A stretch of 64,000 nucleotides of DNA from Lutraria lutraria (GCA_964023205.1 OZ026834.1:29488756-29552755), one strand, 5' to 3'. Shown: positions 24,135-35,654, numbered from the stretch's first letter. Program-made: numbers and translations. Notes: generated from the letters alone by a model not told the origin.

Positions 24135-27100
24135 CTGAAATGTAAAAAAAATATACAATTTAAGTGCAGGCCTTACATGTACGCACATACATTTATTACT
24201 CGAAATCCCCTAAATATATTAACCATCAAGCTCTTATGTAAACTCAACAGATGTACGAGGCTAAAATGCAAAAATGTTTTGTAATATGGTCAACCGCATT
24301 ATTTCCAATTGTCATTAATTTTGATCTCTAGCATGTAATTATAAGGCAAAAAGAGTTTAGTTTGGTACCAGTGCTTCAAGCCGAAAGAAAATCTAATTTG
24401 TTATCACTCACCACCGAAGAATCATTGTATTGATGGATACCTAAAGGCATAACGATTCATTATTTGACGATTCAAATTCTCTTTGGCAAAATGACTGCTA
24501 AAAGTGAAGGTTGCCACACCTCCGATTTTGACCAATCTTCCCGGAACGGCACGACAATGGTATGGCGTTTAAACTGTGCGATCATGGCAGCTGAGAAGCG
24601 AAATCTGACGTAAGCGTGGAATATTGAATAATGCCTTAGGTAATCCATCAATTGAACGATTCGTCGGCGATGAGTGATAACAAATTTGATTTTCTTTCGA
24701 TTTACACTGGAGTGGGTATGAAATCACGAAGGAATAAAGAAATTTACTCTGTAGCTAATGAAAACAAACTTAGGTCACATCGATTGCGAGAGATACTTTT
24801 GTAAGTTGAAGGGCTTGTTGCTCCAATTCAGAGCAATATATGGATATAAGAGTGGATGGTGGCTAAAGAAAAATTATTTCTGCGTCGAATAAGACCAGGC
24901 TTTTAAGAATCTGTTCAGAATTGTTACAGCCTGTGTTTCTTCACACTGGGGTTTAACTTTTCCAGCTTTAGCAGTGAAAGACTCAAGACGTAAACCTGGG
25001 TAGAGCCACCAACGCCTGTAAGCTTGCAGGCCAGCTCCCTCACATGTGAAATTTGTTTGGTTCCAAGTGGGATTCAAACTCATATCAGTGATTGGCCAGT
25101 AATTACAAGTTAGTGACCATAACCACTAGACCACAGGGGCCCGAAATAACTCCTACTTTAAAATAAAAACATACCTGATGTCTCGAGGCAAACATGTTGT
25201 ATCTAGTTTATGTTCTAATACCACCATCTTAGCTAAAGTTTTTAAACTAGGTTGCATATCTAGGACATGTAAGTCACATAAATCCATTAATTGGACCTCT
25301 CCACCTTCAGTATCTTGGACTGGATGATTAATTGGACTGAAAATAATAGACAAATGTTATCTCACTAATGATTGGTTGAACACTGGGACTGAAAATGACA
25401 AATGACATTTATTGTTGGTATGTTATTATCAACTATCTCGATAACAGCAGTACATGTCTAGCCCTTTTCCTGTTTTCCAGTACTTGACTCGGTAGTAGGG
25501 AAGGAGGCACTGAAAAAGTGTCCCTTAGAAATTCAAAATTTAGTTGTCCAGCATGTTACCACTTGACCATACCATCGAGCATCCAACACCATCGCAGCAT
25601 AAATAGGTTAGATGAGTTGCATACATGTACAATGAAAGTAACATTACAAACAAACATGTCTAAACAACGAACAATACAATTTCTCACAAACGTCAGGGCG
25701 CTACTTAGACTTCAAAAGTTGAGGTCAAAATGACCCTTAGCTGATAGAAATGTAAAGAGTCAGTATAATTTTCTACTAAAGTAATTTGATCCTTTGGTTC
25801 CAATTCGAGTCAAAAACCTTATTTTTAAAATTTCAAGAGTCAAATGCCATTTCAAGAGTCAAAGGAGAGGTGTCTTTCAATCTTTAACAATGGAGGAAGG
25901 TTCCTGGACAAACCTAATTACAACCACCGACCTTCCATACCTGTGGCTGACAGCTTCTTCACAATTGAATTTGATTAAAATAATAATAAATGAAAGGCAA
26001 CAAGGAGTAGAAATGGTAGAAATTCAAATAATTTACCTGGTTCCACCGAACAAATATACTTTGTCCCCAATCATACAACAACACTGTCTCCTTCTCGCAC
26101 AAGGTCCCTGACCTTTGACATTTACAATTGACCACCTCTTAGTAACTAAAACAGAACAATAAACATAGAACACAAAAAATAAATTTGATTTCTGAAAAAA
26201 ATAAATTTGAAATGGTAATTTGCATGGTTTGTACAGAAAGTTTTGTTTACCAAAATTGAAATCTTAGCCAAAGAAAAACCAAATGTATTTTAAATGGATT
26301 TAAAAAAGTCATAGTTTGACAAACAAGTCCTTGATATTTAGTGTGAGCCAGAATTCACAACATAATAGACTATAAAGAGTCTGGTATTTCAACACCAAAG
26401 ACTTTTCAATTAATTCTTTGTTGACTATGAAAAACAAATTGTTTTTGGATTTTTTTTTCAATTTTATTTTGCTGTTATCACATGCCGGTAGCCTGTGAGT
26501 ACAGTCAGGCCTGTGAACAAAGGCCATCCTTAGAAAAGACAAAATAGGGCCTTTATTAACTGATGGCCTATATTTGGAGGTCAGTTTGTTCTAAATAATC
26601 AATGACAGTTTTTCGAAGAATGGCCTTAATTCAAAAGTAGCTGCAAACATAGGTTTGACTGTCTTTGTTTCTCTGGCCACAAAAATTCAAACTAACATCA
26701 TGTGTAGGTCTAAAACTTACTAAGTTAAACTTTAAGAAACGCAATAAGGATTTAACTTGAAGTGTATAAATTTAATGGCAAAGGGTAAAAAAAAAAGAAG
26801 TCATGTCCCAGATACCTGTATCAAACTTGAAAATATCTTGAAAATGTATGTCGTATTCACCGTTAAATCCACCAAATATATACATACATTTACCACTGAC
26901 AACTGAAACATAAGTTTGTAACTGATTAAACACAGAACAGTGTTTGAGGGTTGAATAAGGAACTTACTATCACATTACATAACTTGCTTATGTCTAATGT
27001 CAATATTTTTCTTTGAAGACAATACAAACAAACTTAAGTTTGAAGAAATAAACAAAGATTGATATTGAGGTGGTATCATTTATGAAAATTGAACATAAAA

Positions 27101-30100
27101 GAAATACTGAAAGCAAATCAAACATAAATGGTCTTTAACAAAGGTGCCCAAGACATAAACTGTAAAACACCTAAATATATACATCATGTATACTGGTCTT
27201 TTTGTGCCATTGTTTGGCTCAAATTGCATATATGTTTGTTATACCATAATCTAAAGAGATACATGTGTCAAACTCCTTTGGTCATTAAAATGATGTGGTC
27301 AATAAATTGTAAGAACTGAAAATTAACTGTATACAAGAAACGGTCACAGACAGTGTATCTCCCGCCACGGATGCATTTTTGTTGCAATGGTACAGCCAGA
27401 ATTGGATTATTTTTGTTTTAAAGTAGAGGAAAAATGAAAGGAAATGTAGTAAATAACTTGGTGAAAATCATTTTAATTAAGTATGGCAAAATGAAGCATT
27501 TAAATGTAAAATTCAACAAAGGGCAATAACTCCCTAAAAATATTTCAATCATGAAACCCTGACAATATGCGCTGCAGAACTTGATGATAATCATTTTGTG
27601 AAAGTTTGGTGAAAATTGCATGGTAAAAGTAGGAGTCCTAACAGAAGAGTGACAGATGCAGGGATGCTCGGATGGCTACCATTTTAATATCCCTCCGCTT
27701 TTGGCGGGGGATAATAAAAACAATTACCACAAAAATAATGACAAATTCCTACTTTATGCAGTACCGGTATTCTGTATTATAGTAGACACAGAATATAAAT
27801 ACATAGTATATTTAATATTATATAATATTAGTCACAAATATATCATTTTACTTACAGACAGAATGACTTCTACGTCCAGGAGGAGGTATTCCTTGAGTAA
27901 ATGGAGTAAACCATGTTTCAGACACTGTATCAAAGGCTTGTATTTTGTTACAATACATTTCTCTGTTAGTAAATATGTTTCCACCGAGGTCACTGCGGCC
28001 TCCGAATACATACATGACATTACCGACACCTATAGCAGTATGGAAGTCACGCCATCGTGCCGGTGTTCCCTGAAATTTGTAGCAAACAAATTCTAACAAT
28101 AAACATGATCATATACGATAAAATATCATACAACATATTTTTGCCTGAACCTTAATGATTGAAAATTTGAACCCGTTGAATATTTGCTATCAATCTACCA
28201 TGGAAAATGCAGTGATTATCAGTTAATACTCCTATGATGCCGATCATTATAAGCCACGCCTACTTGTCTCTGATAGTAGCATACTAGTAGTATGATTATG
28301 AGTTTAGCTCTGAACAGTGCTAGTGTACATGTAACAATAAATATATATAAATAATATCTTGTGTTATGAGACGTTTAACAAATATTACAGAATAGAAATG
28401 ATTTCATTCATCACAGAAAATCTTAGAGAAAATGTGTCTAAACAAGAAGTATTAAACAATTTTGATCTGTGCATGAACAAACCTTGTTACTTAAAGATAA
28501 AATTGAAGCAACAATCCTTTAATTATTTCATGATTTGCATATATTAACCACACAACATTAACCCTTGAATTCTAATGACGAAATAATTGGAATTTTTAGT
28601 GTAAAACATCACATTATACTTACAGTAAGCAAGATTTCAAAATTTTCTTGTAAAGGATCAATGTGGTATTTTGATATGGGACTTAATTTCTTAAGCTATG
28701 TAACAGTAAAGCAGAAATAACATTGAGAATAGCAAAGAAAAACTAGAGGGTCACAGAGGTGACTAATACCCCTGCTGCCGCATTGACACTTAGAATGCAA
28801 TAGTACAGTATATGGCTAAGTTCAAGGGGACATAACTCTGTAATGAGTAAATCACTGGGCATGAAAATTGTGTCTTGCACTTCTACACTTCATGGTGATA
28901 GCATATTTCAAGTTTCATTGCAATTGCTTAAAGAATGTGGAAGTAGTTTGCTGCACAAACTTGAATGCGGATGGAGGGACTGACTGACCAACGACCCTCA
29001 GACAGAGTGACTCCAATATACTCATCACTCAATTTGTTATGATAACAGATAAGAGATGTCTGTATCACAGTATAATGGGTCAAAGTTTGGTCTAAAACAC
29101 CCAACTCTAGATACTGTGTAATTTTTATTAAACTAGACGAACAGTTATAAAAGGATTTGACACCATCAAAGCTGGAATATGTCCTTAACACTGAAAGAAA
29201 CCTGACAGATTCTACTTGCTGAGTAGAAAGATAATTGGATTTCTTTATGATATTAGATACTCACGGTAGCTCTGACATGACTCCATGATTTTGATTCAAA
29301 ATCAAAAGAATATATATCATCAGAAAATCTATCAACCTGTAAATAAAAAAATCATGAAATAGATAAAGAACATCATGAGTGTGTAAACATTGTGTAGACA
29401 TAATTAATGAATAAATATAACAATATGTGTTTGTGAAAAACAGATGCCTCTAAAGGCCAGCTGGATAATAAGACCTTGACCTTTGACCTACTTTGACCGC
29501 CCTCCCGCCCAAATAAATCTGAAGAGCTTAGGCTTAACAGTTCTCTAGTAATTTTCCAGACAAGGTTTGGGTACTAACGGACTGATCGACAGATATGTGC
29601 AAAGCACTATACGTCCCTTTTCTTCAAAAGGGGGCATACAGAAATACCAATTATCGCATGAGTTGGAATTATTGATGACAGAAATGCACAGTGAATGTTG
29701 AGTAATTAAGTCATAGATGACAGAATTATGCTTAAATTATAATAAAATAATTCATATTTAACTGAGAGATAAAAGTATGTACAAAAAGTTTGTGGGTCAC
29801 TTTTAAGTAATTCCTTAGTGTTTTACTGGTATGGGCGAAAACGAGAGGCTCAAGTTTCCAGCGTCAACTAGTTTGATGCAAGGTAATACTGTATAACAGC
29901 TCCTGCTTTTTGTTGCAAAGAAGGTAACGATGAATCGCTGACAGACATACATTGCAGAAATACTGTTGAAACTTCAGCTTTCAATTTCTTACTGAGTGAA
30001 AACTAAATAGTTCTCATCATCTTCGGTAATCACATCCCTCATTTTGAGTATCCTCTCGATGTTTTAAAACTATTCACATACAGCAATCAGGCTCTTCTGT

Positions 30101-32633
30101 ATACAGCTTTTAAAAGAAAGTCTTATTTTTCAATTTAAAATCAGGTTAAAAACAAAGCAGTAGTCTAGCTCTAAATGGGAATTTCGTCATAAATGGTAAA
30201 AGAACTGACACCTAAAATGTCCAGCGAACCCCAAATTCTAGGGATGAAGCCCCCGGAGAACCCCATTCAAACACTTGATTAAAAACAAAATTAATATTGT
30301 GAACTTACTCTTTCTTCATATCCACCATATACATACATTTTACCATTGATTACACATGCAGAGTGACCATCCCTAGCACCAGGCCTCAGTCCATTTATTT
30401 TCACATTGGACCATTGATGATTAGCTAAACAAAATATGTCCATTCTATTTTAACACATTAATGATAAAATATTTCATATTTAATTTACAGAAAGTAATTT
30501 CCTGCATACCAAATAATAGTATGGAAGCAAGAATGCATCTATGTCAATGCTGCAAGCCTCAGATTTCTTATTAATTTTACATTCTCTAACAAGAAATATT
30601 ACAAAAAGACAAGTATTTTGACTCGGAGGCTTCCATGCCAGTTACAAGTGTGAATATTGTCAGTGTTTTTTATTCATTTATAAATTTTCAAAAAGTACCT
30701 GTGGCTTTCTGAAGGGGAAATATATACCGGTAGCGTGTTAGATCAGAAAAGAGAAATTACGAAATAAAAACCATTCTGTCTTTTTTGGACAATATAGCAG
30801 TTTAGGGGAAAATATAGCAGTTTAGGGGAAAATATAACTTTATAGGACAAGGGGAAACAACCTTTATAAGGCTATAAAATATACAGAAAAAATCACTGAT
30901 TGTGGTTACAAAATACATTTAGATTTTTACAAAACTCAGCCATAAAATTTCGCAGAAAAAGCACATTTTTCTAAATTTCAACACAAAATGAACTGATAAG
31001 AGAAGCCTCAGGGATACTTACTGGTATCAAATTTGTAGAGACAATTGCATGCTCCATCTGCATCATTTCTGCCTCCCCAGATATAAGCACCGTCTCCATA
31101 AGCTACAGCAGTATGTCCATATCTTTGATACGGTATATCTCCTTCTAAGTCATCATTTTCTGACGTAGGAATTAACTTCCATCTCAAAGATACTGAAACA
31201 CAATTTTTTCAGAAGAATAAATTTATTATCCAGAGTGAAGGGAACAGACTTGTTTTACTCATCTGGCTGAGTTTCTCAGTATCTGAAACTTAAGCTACAC
31301 ACATGTACATAACAAAATTAATATCAATTTGATATATCAAAATGGCCAAAAAATGGCATCTCAGTTGAAAGCTATTGTTATGGTAATAATCATTAATAAT
31401 TTAAAGGTGCTATGAAATATACATTGTATATGCATGGTTCAAATAAATCCAATTCATTGCCCTTAATTCCTGCAAATACAACTCAAAGCTCGCCAGTTTA
31501 ATTCGAATTGTAAAACAGATCACTCACAATTAGATCATTCACCAGAAAATAACCTACACCAACAGACAAACAACTCCAGTGGAAAGTTTACTGTAATACA
31601 GTTAATTTGTCAAGAGGGCTTCCCTTTGACCCTTAAAATGGCATTTCGACTCTTGAAATTTGCAAAATGAAGTTTTTGACTCTTGAGAATTGGAATCCAA
31701 GGGTCAAATTGACTATTACATTAGAAGGAAATTGTGTTGACTCTTCAAATTTCTATCAGCTAAGGGTCATTTTGACCCCCAATTTTTTAAGTCTAGGGAG
31801 CACCCTGCGGTCATTAACCTTAAGTTTACAAGACACCTTTGTGAAATATCTGACACTAACAGAATAATGCAGAAGTGTCAGTTATATACCTGCATCATGA
31901 TACAGTGTAAAATTATGTGCATTCTTTCACATTCATGACCAGGGTCCTCAATAAGTTTGTGATCAACAGGCCGAACACTAACTAACTAGACTAACAAGCC
32001 TGCTAGGGGCTTCCAGGCATTTTCCAGCAATATTCTTATCGCTCGTTTGAAAAAAGGTTGTATTATGGGAATAACCACGAGCGAGCAACATCCACAACGG
32101 GGTCGCTCTCTATTTGATCCAATTTTATTTGGATCCTCACCAAACTTGATGGAAATGTTTATGGCCATGGCTTCTCAGTCAATTTCAATAACCAACCCAA
32201 TCGGCCCAGGCACTTCTGAGTTATGCCCCTTGATGCTTTTAAAAATGAATTTTGACAGGCGTATTTTGAGACCTAGCACCAGATCTTGTTAAACTTTATG
32301 ATTTCTAACCAGTCTAAACTAGTTTCTATGAGGCCAAATTGGCATGTAGCTGGTTGTTATTGAGAATCCAGCATGAATAATCAGATGTAAAATCATCTGA
32401 AAATTTATATTAAGTGTTTGATTTTTCTAACCAGTGAAGACTATCTACCAAAAAGCCTTAAGTTAAGACAATGACTTACTGCTATCAAGAACATGAACAT
32501 CAATAGGCAGCCTTGAATCATAATCTTCTCCTGTGCAGTATCCACCGAAACTATAAATTTTCTCATTAATAGCCGCGGCTGCATGATTAACACGCCTTGG
32601 GCCACCCTCAAGATGCACAGTCCACTTCAACAT
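24071..32633 (-). CDS. KLHDC3: Kelch domain-containing protein 3 (complete, 9 coding exons)
   Basis: Coding exons in transcript order are 32480-32633, 31022-31192, 30309-30424, 29265-29336, 27856-28069, 26816-26902, 26037-26145, 25175-25336 and 24071-24134. They sum to 1149 nt, 382 aa, the same length as human KLHDC3. All introns are GT-AG and all phases match. Six kelch blades show their Gly-Gly pairs in order: FGGYC, WGGRND, YGGYE, FGGRSD, FGGFNG, FGGTS. The C-terminal region holds an elongin BC box (SLKTLAKMVV, 338-347) and a CUL2 box (LPRDIRWEL, 357-365). From family knowledge, KLHDC3 is a CUL2-RING ligase receptor for substrates ending in Gly-type C-degrons. The BC-box position that is Cys in human (SLKTLC) is Ala343 here. 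The protein itself ends in glycine (NSNG), as in human. Start: the N-terminus MLKWTVHLEGGPRRVNHAA aligns with the vertebrate start. Confidence 0.96.
24381..24700. repeat. Foldback element (about 320 bp) beyond KLHDC3 3' end
   Basis: The left arm cgaaagaaaatctaatttgt (from 24382) continues through ttatcactcaccaccgaag and tgatggatacc. The right arm ends in its inverse (tgagtgataacaaatttgat, tttctttcg). Arms are about 70 nt with mismatches. The unpaired core holds 'atggtatggcgtt' and 'gcgatcatggcagctg'. It lies in intron 8 (24135-25174). Confidence 0.75.
24890..25141 (-). mobile_element. SINE family B, minus-strand copy in KLHDC3 intron 8
   Basis: The minus strand starts ggcccctgtggtctagtggt, has a TGT-position anticodon-like loop, a B-box-like gagtttgaatccc, then ttcacatgtgagggagct and caagcttacaggcgttgg as in the copy at 2105-2246. 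The body continues to ccccagtgtgaagaaac. Confidence 0.6.
25175..25336 (-). CDS. KLHDC3: KLHDC3 coding exon 8
   Basis: Encodes the end of the kelch domain and the cullin-elongin region: DLCDLHVLDMQPSLKTLA followed by LEHKLDTTCLPRDI. Acceptor tttcag, donor gtatgt; phase 2 in and out. Confidence 0.94.
25688..25880 (-). repeat. Dispersed repeat in KLHDC3 intron 7, inverted relative of 31605-31812
   Basis: Read on the minus strand it runs cctttgactcttgaaatggc, tttttgactcgaattggaac, catttctatcagctaagggt and cattttgacct. The copy at 31605-31812 reads the same way on the plus strand. The two face each other across coding exons 2-7. Confidence 0.75.
26037..26145 (-). CDS. KLHDC3: KLHDC3 coding exon 7
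   Basis: Encodes TKRWSIVNVKGQGPCARRRQ, CCCMIGDKVYLFGGTS; the RRRQCCC signature is shared with human KLHDC3. Confidence 0.95.
26502..26661. mobile_element. MITE family 1, copy c, in KLHDC3 intron 6
   Basis: Preceded by TA. Starts cagtcaggcctgtgaacaaa and ends ataggtttgactg. Shares 'aaaagacaaaatagggcc' and 'gtcagtttgttctaaataa' with its relatives. Confidence 0.75.
26816..26902 (-). CDS. KLHDC3: KLHDC3 coding exon 6
   Basis: Encodes FVSGKCMYIFGGFNGEYDIH and FQDIFKFDT, matching the fifth kelch blade. Acceptor tttcag, donor gtatct. Confidence 0.94.
27480..27720 (+). repeat. Dispersed repeat in KLHDC3 intron 5
   Basis: Contains aaagggcaataactcccta, gtgaaagtttggtgaaaatt and a GC-rich end, atccctccgcttttggcggg, which is self-complementary. 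This layout (gggcaataactc, then a gcggg hairpin) is a common dispersed bivalve repeat; no coding capacity. Confidence 0.55.
27856..28069 (-). CDS. KLHDC3: KLHDC3 coding exon 5
   Basis: Encodes GTPARWRDFHTAIGVGNVMY, VFGGRSDLGGN and PPPGRRSHSV, including the PARWRDFH block highly similar to human KLHDC3. Confidence 0.96.
28742..29022 (-). repeat. Dispersed repeat in KLHDC3 intron 4
   Basis: On the minus strand it reads gagtgactccaatat-like sequence at one end, then aatgaaacttgaaatatgct, aagtgcaagacacaattttc, tagccatatactgtactatt, and an end with gtattagtcacctctgtgac. The same family in opposite orientation occupies 35655-36168. Confidence 0.7.
29265..29336 (-). CDS. KLHDC3: KLHDC3 coding exon 4
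   Basis: A 72-nt phase 0 exon encoding VDRFSDDIYSFDFESKSWSH and VRAT. Acceptor ttacag, donor gtgagt. Confidence 0.93.
29455..29641 (+). repeat. Dispersed 'gacctttgac' repeat in KLHDC3 intron 3
   Basis: Carries agaccttgacctttgaccta, ttctctagtaattttccaga, caaggtttgg and atatgtgcaaagcactatac, then ttttcttcaaaaggggg. Related to 21535-21890. Confidence 0.7.
30309..30424 (-). CDS. KLHDC3: KLHDC3 coding exon 3
   Basis: Encodes GLRPGARDGHSACVINGKMY, VYGGYEER; the PGARDGHSAC block is identical in the human family member. Acceptor gtttag, donor gtaagt. Confidence 0.95.
31022..31192 (-). CDS. KLHDC3: KLHDC3 coding exon 2
   Basis: Encodes SLRWKLIPTSENDD..., PYQRYGHTAVAYGDG and WGGRNDADGACN, the second kelch blade. 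Acceptor tttcag, donor gtaagt. Confidence 0.95.
31605..31812 (+). repeat. Dispersed repeat in KLHDC3 intron 1, partner of 25688-25880
   Basis: Runs ctttgacccttaaaatggca, tttttgactcttgagaattg, atttctatcagctaagggtc, attttgacccc. Opposite in orientation to the intron 7 copy. Confidence 0.75.
32480..32633 (-). CDS. KLHDC3: KLHDC3 coding exon 1 (start codon)
   Basis: ATG at 32633-32631. Encodes MLKWTVHLEGGPRRVNHAAA, ...EKIYSFGGYCTGEDYDS. An acceptor (tttacag) lies 18 nt before the ATG, so at least one upstream non-coding exon is expected. Donor gtaagt. Confidence 0.95.
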
Positions 32634-32879
32634 TGTCCTAGGAGCTCACACCTGTAAAATATTTAACAATTATTTATGTGCATAAACAAATTTGAAAATA
32701 TACAATAAATCAACATTATTTTGCCTTAATCCTTGAAAGCCAAGTATCCCAGTCTTAGGGTAATCACAAATCAAATTGAAAAATCAAGTATGAATCATCG
32801 TCATTACTGAGATTCATGGTTCGAGATCTTGTTTTTTAACATAGGTTCAAACATTCTATGTTTTTTTTACTGAGAAAGT

Positions 32880-32898
32880 GACGCCGATAGTCGGCGTC
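32880..32898. repeat. Short perfect hairpin, gacgccga/tcggcgtc
   Basis: An eight-base stem with a three-base loop, GC-rich in AT-rich surroundings, in the KLHDC3 5' UTR intron. Confidence 0.6.
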
Positions 32899-33039
32899 TT
32901 CCCCTCGGAAAATAAGCTTTATCTTACCCATCAAAAAAAATTCCCTCAGAGCCATGAAAAAAAATCCAATATTTTTATGGTAAAGTACACTACATTTTAT
33001 CCCGCTATCACGTTCATTAGGTGCAGGAGATAGCCCTGC

Positions 33040-33118
33040 AGGATAAACTTATCTATCTCCCGTCAGTGTGTCACGTGATTAAACTTATCTATCTCCTGTC
33101 AGTGTGTCACATGATTAA
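33040..33118. repeat. About 39-41-bp tandem duplication, two copies
   Basis: The block aaacttatctatctcccgtc agtgtgtcacgtgatt is followed directly by a copy with cctgtc and cacatgatt. Confidence 0.85.
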
Positions 33119-33407
33119 AATACAAATCATTTTAAGATTCCCACTCTCTGTTAAAGCTAAAATAGAGATTTTTATACTTGTTGTCATATGTGAACTGCAT
33201 TAATGCTATTCTGAGTATTAAATATTAAACCTTTAAATGCGTTGTTTCCATTTTAAAGGATGTAAAGCTCCTTGTGACATCAAAAGTGACATCACAAAAG
33301 AAAATACATTAGTGCACGTTACGTCACATATAATTTAGCGAAAAAGAACGGATTTCAGTAAAAAATGTAGTGTTGTAGTAAACTTAATGAGAATAGCAGG
33401 ATAAATC

Positions 33408-33501
33408 GAATACATGGATGGTGTCGGAGATGGAGAAGGTTTATCCGGTTCGCTCACTCACCAGATAAACCTTCTCCATCTCCGGCACCAACCATGTATT
33501 C
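33408..33501. repeat. 94-bp palindrome with 41-nt arms
   Basis: The left arm runs gaatacatggatggtgtcgg then agatggagaaggtttatc; the right arm is its inverse, gataaaccttctccatctcc then ggcaccaaccatgtattc. The loop is about 12 nt. Only a few mismatches. No direct repeat flanks it. Confidence 0.92.
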
Positions 33502-34267
33502 TCTATATCATGTCTGTTCCTTTTAAAGTTTGTCGCACATTGAATAATGCTTCGACATACGGCATCTATGTAGTCTTTTTGACAAGTACATATGGTGGTG
33601 ATACTAAATATAGCTTTTTATTACGTCACGGATAATGTGTACCAGCATTCGAACCTCGTTATGTACGACGCCGGGAACAAATGCACTAGATCCCAGCTTC
33701 GTAGTCCGGCGTATATTCGCAGCATAGGATGACAGAAACCATTCGTCTTGCTGCACTGAATAGATCACTGCTTGCTGATTGGCTACAGCTGTCATGCATT
33801 ATTTTAACCAATCACATGATGGAATTACTTTGAATCATTTTGCTGTCAACATGTTGCATTGGCAATCAAAACAACTGACTGTCCAGCGATATTTTATTGT
33901 TTTCCGTGTAAATCACACGTGCAAAATGGCTGCTTCTCAGAAAGCAAGAAAACATGTTTATGTATTGAAGCACTATTTGCGTTCAGACACAGTATTTTGA
34001 TATGAAAGTCAACCAGATCTATACTGTTAAGTATATTGTTTACCTATGGTATTTATGTTGAAACTTGAATTACCGTGTTTTGTGGATTTTCATCTAATAA
34101 AAACTTGTGAGTCAAAATGAGCAAGACTAGGATATATATTTAAAAGTATTACCGGTAATGTCTTTGAAGTTTAAATACAAAAAGACAGCAAAATACCCCT
34201 GTATCAGGGCTTGACACTAACTTTTTTCAAGAGGTAGTCAGCAGGACTACCAGCAAAGATAATGAGG

Positions 34268-34881
34268 TACAGTTAGTTGCCCAGTTCCGATGCATGTTTA
34301 GATCAATGCTCGTAATTTAAAGCGACTGTTATGCAGATTTATTTTTACAATGTGAACATATAATATATTAAGTCCTTAATTAAAAACCATAGTTATTAAT
34401 TTGCAAAATATTTTGATTATTAAAAATGCACAAGTTTTTATTCACTTTCACTTTTTCCGATTGCGGTGTTCTTTCACCAGTTCCGACATTTTATTCACAT
34501 CGCTGTAAAAATTGAGAGAGGGGAACTTAGAGGAAATCAATCAAATATTATACTTAGAAATACTCTCTAGAGTGAACCAAAACAAAAAAAATAATTAAAA
34601 AGGTGTTACTTTGTTATATCCTCGCTATTATGCCAACCACACATTTGTGTACTACGAAAATACGTCATTTCAACACGCTAAAAAATCACAGGTGCAGCAC
34701 ATTAAAATTGTCATTTTTATACCTTCTACACATTTGCGGAAGCTGATTTTTTCCAACTGACTTCATGTTTGTGAGGGACAAAGACATAAATATTAGATCA
34801 GCGATATCTCATTGAATACTTTGGTTTTACTGGGAATCCTTCGGAACCAGTGAAAGCGGCGGAACTGGGCAACTAACTGTA
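34268..34881. repeat. 22-bp perfect inverted repeat bounding 614 bp
   Basis: tacagttagttgcccagttc (cg follows) at 34268-34289 is exactly inverted at 34860-34881. Another inverted motif, ttcaccagttcc, lies inside (34473 region) against ggaaccagtgaa (34842 region). It may be the remains of a DNA transposon; no coding frame remains. Confidence 0.55.
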
Positions 34882-35388
34882 GTCCTTGCAAATTAAAGGG
34901 TCCTCTTTTTTTTACAAAAAACGTATTTGTCATTTTATTATATATCAATATAATAATGCATATAGAGTGCACTTTATTAGAACACAAGACATGTATAAAC
35001 ATCAGATTTTCACAGATTATATCAAAGTTACACAGGTTACATAACATCAGATGTAACAAGTTTAATTTGTTAAAAAACAAATCAATTTGATTCGTGAATA
35101 CCCGAGTACTCAGATACTCGCCACAGCCCTACTGGAATTATAGCGTATCTTGAGTGGTTCTGAAATGACAATAGCTGTGTAGCGAACATTCTTTATGTCG
35201 CTTTTTTGTAAGATCGGTCAAAAACTCGGGGTCTATCAGTCTCAGCTGGACCGGATCAGCTGGGGTTGCTAGACAAATGTCAAAAGTGGATTTTAATTTC
35301 CCTTCACAGATAGCAATCAAGAGCGCCGATCTATACATTGGATAATATTAAACACATTCAAACTTGTCTAACGCGTAAATATACTTAC

Positions 35389-35500
35389 CTCACCCACGAA
35401 TTTCACTGTTTAAAATATTTGCAACTATATCATCGTTGTCTGAAATCTGGGTCAAAGAAAGACAACTCTTGACGACGAACGGTGAATGCGCGCAATTAAA
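35389..35500 (-). other. KLHDC3: Probable non-coding first exon of KLHDC3
   Basis: On the minus strand a strong donor, gggtgag|gtaagtat, ends at 35389 and would splice to the acceptor 18 nt before the KLHDC3 ATG. The upstream limit is uncertain. The region between (32652-35388) holds only repeats. This is inference from splice signals. Confidence 0.4.
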
Positions 35501-35654
35501 CCATCCGTGAAAAATAAAATTAAGCTGCTAAAACCCAGTAACTCCGTTCCTGTGAATAATCGGTCCGTGCATGATGTAAACTGAATGTAAACGTTCAGTA
35601 AATCAATCACAATTACGCTATGTCGAATCCCATTGCGAGAAATGGGCACCATTC

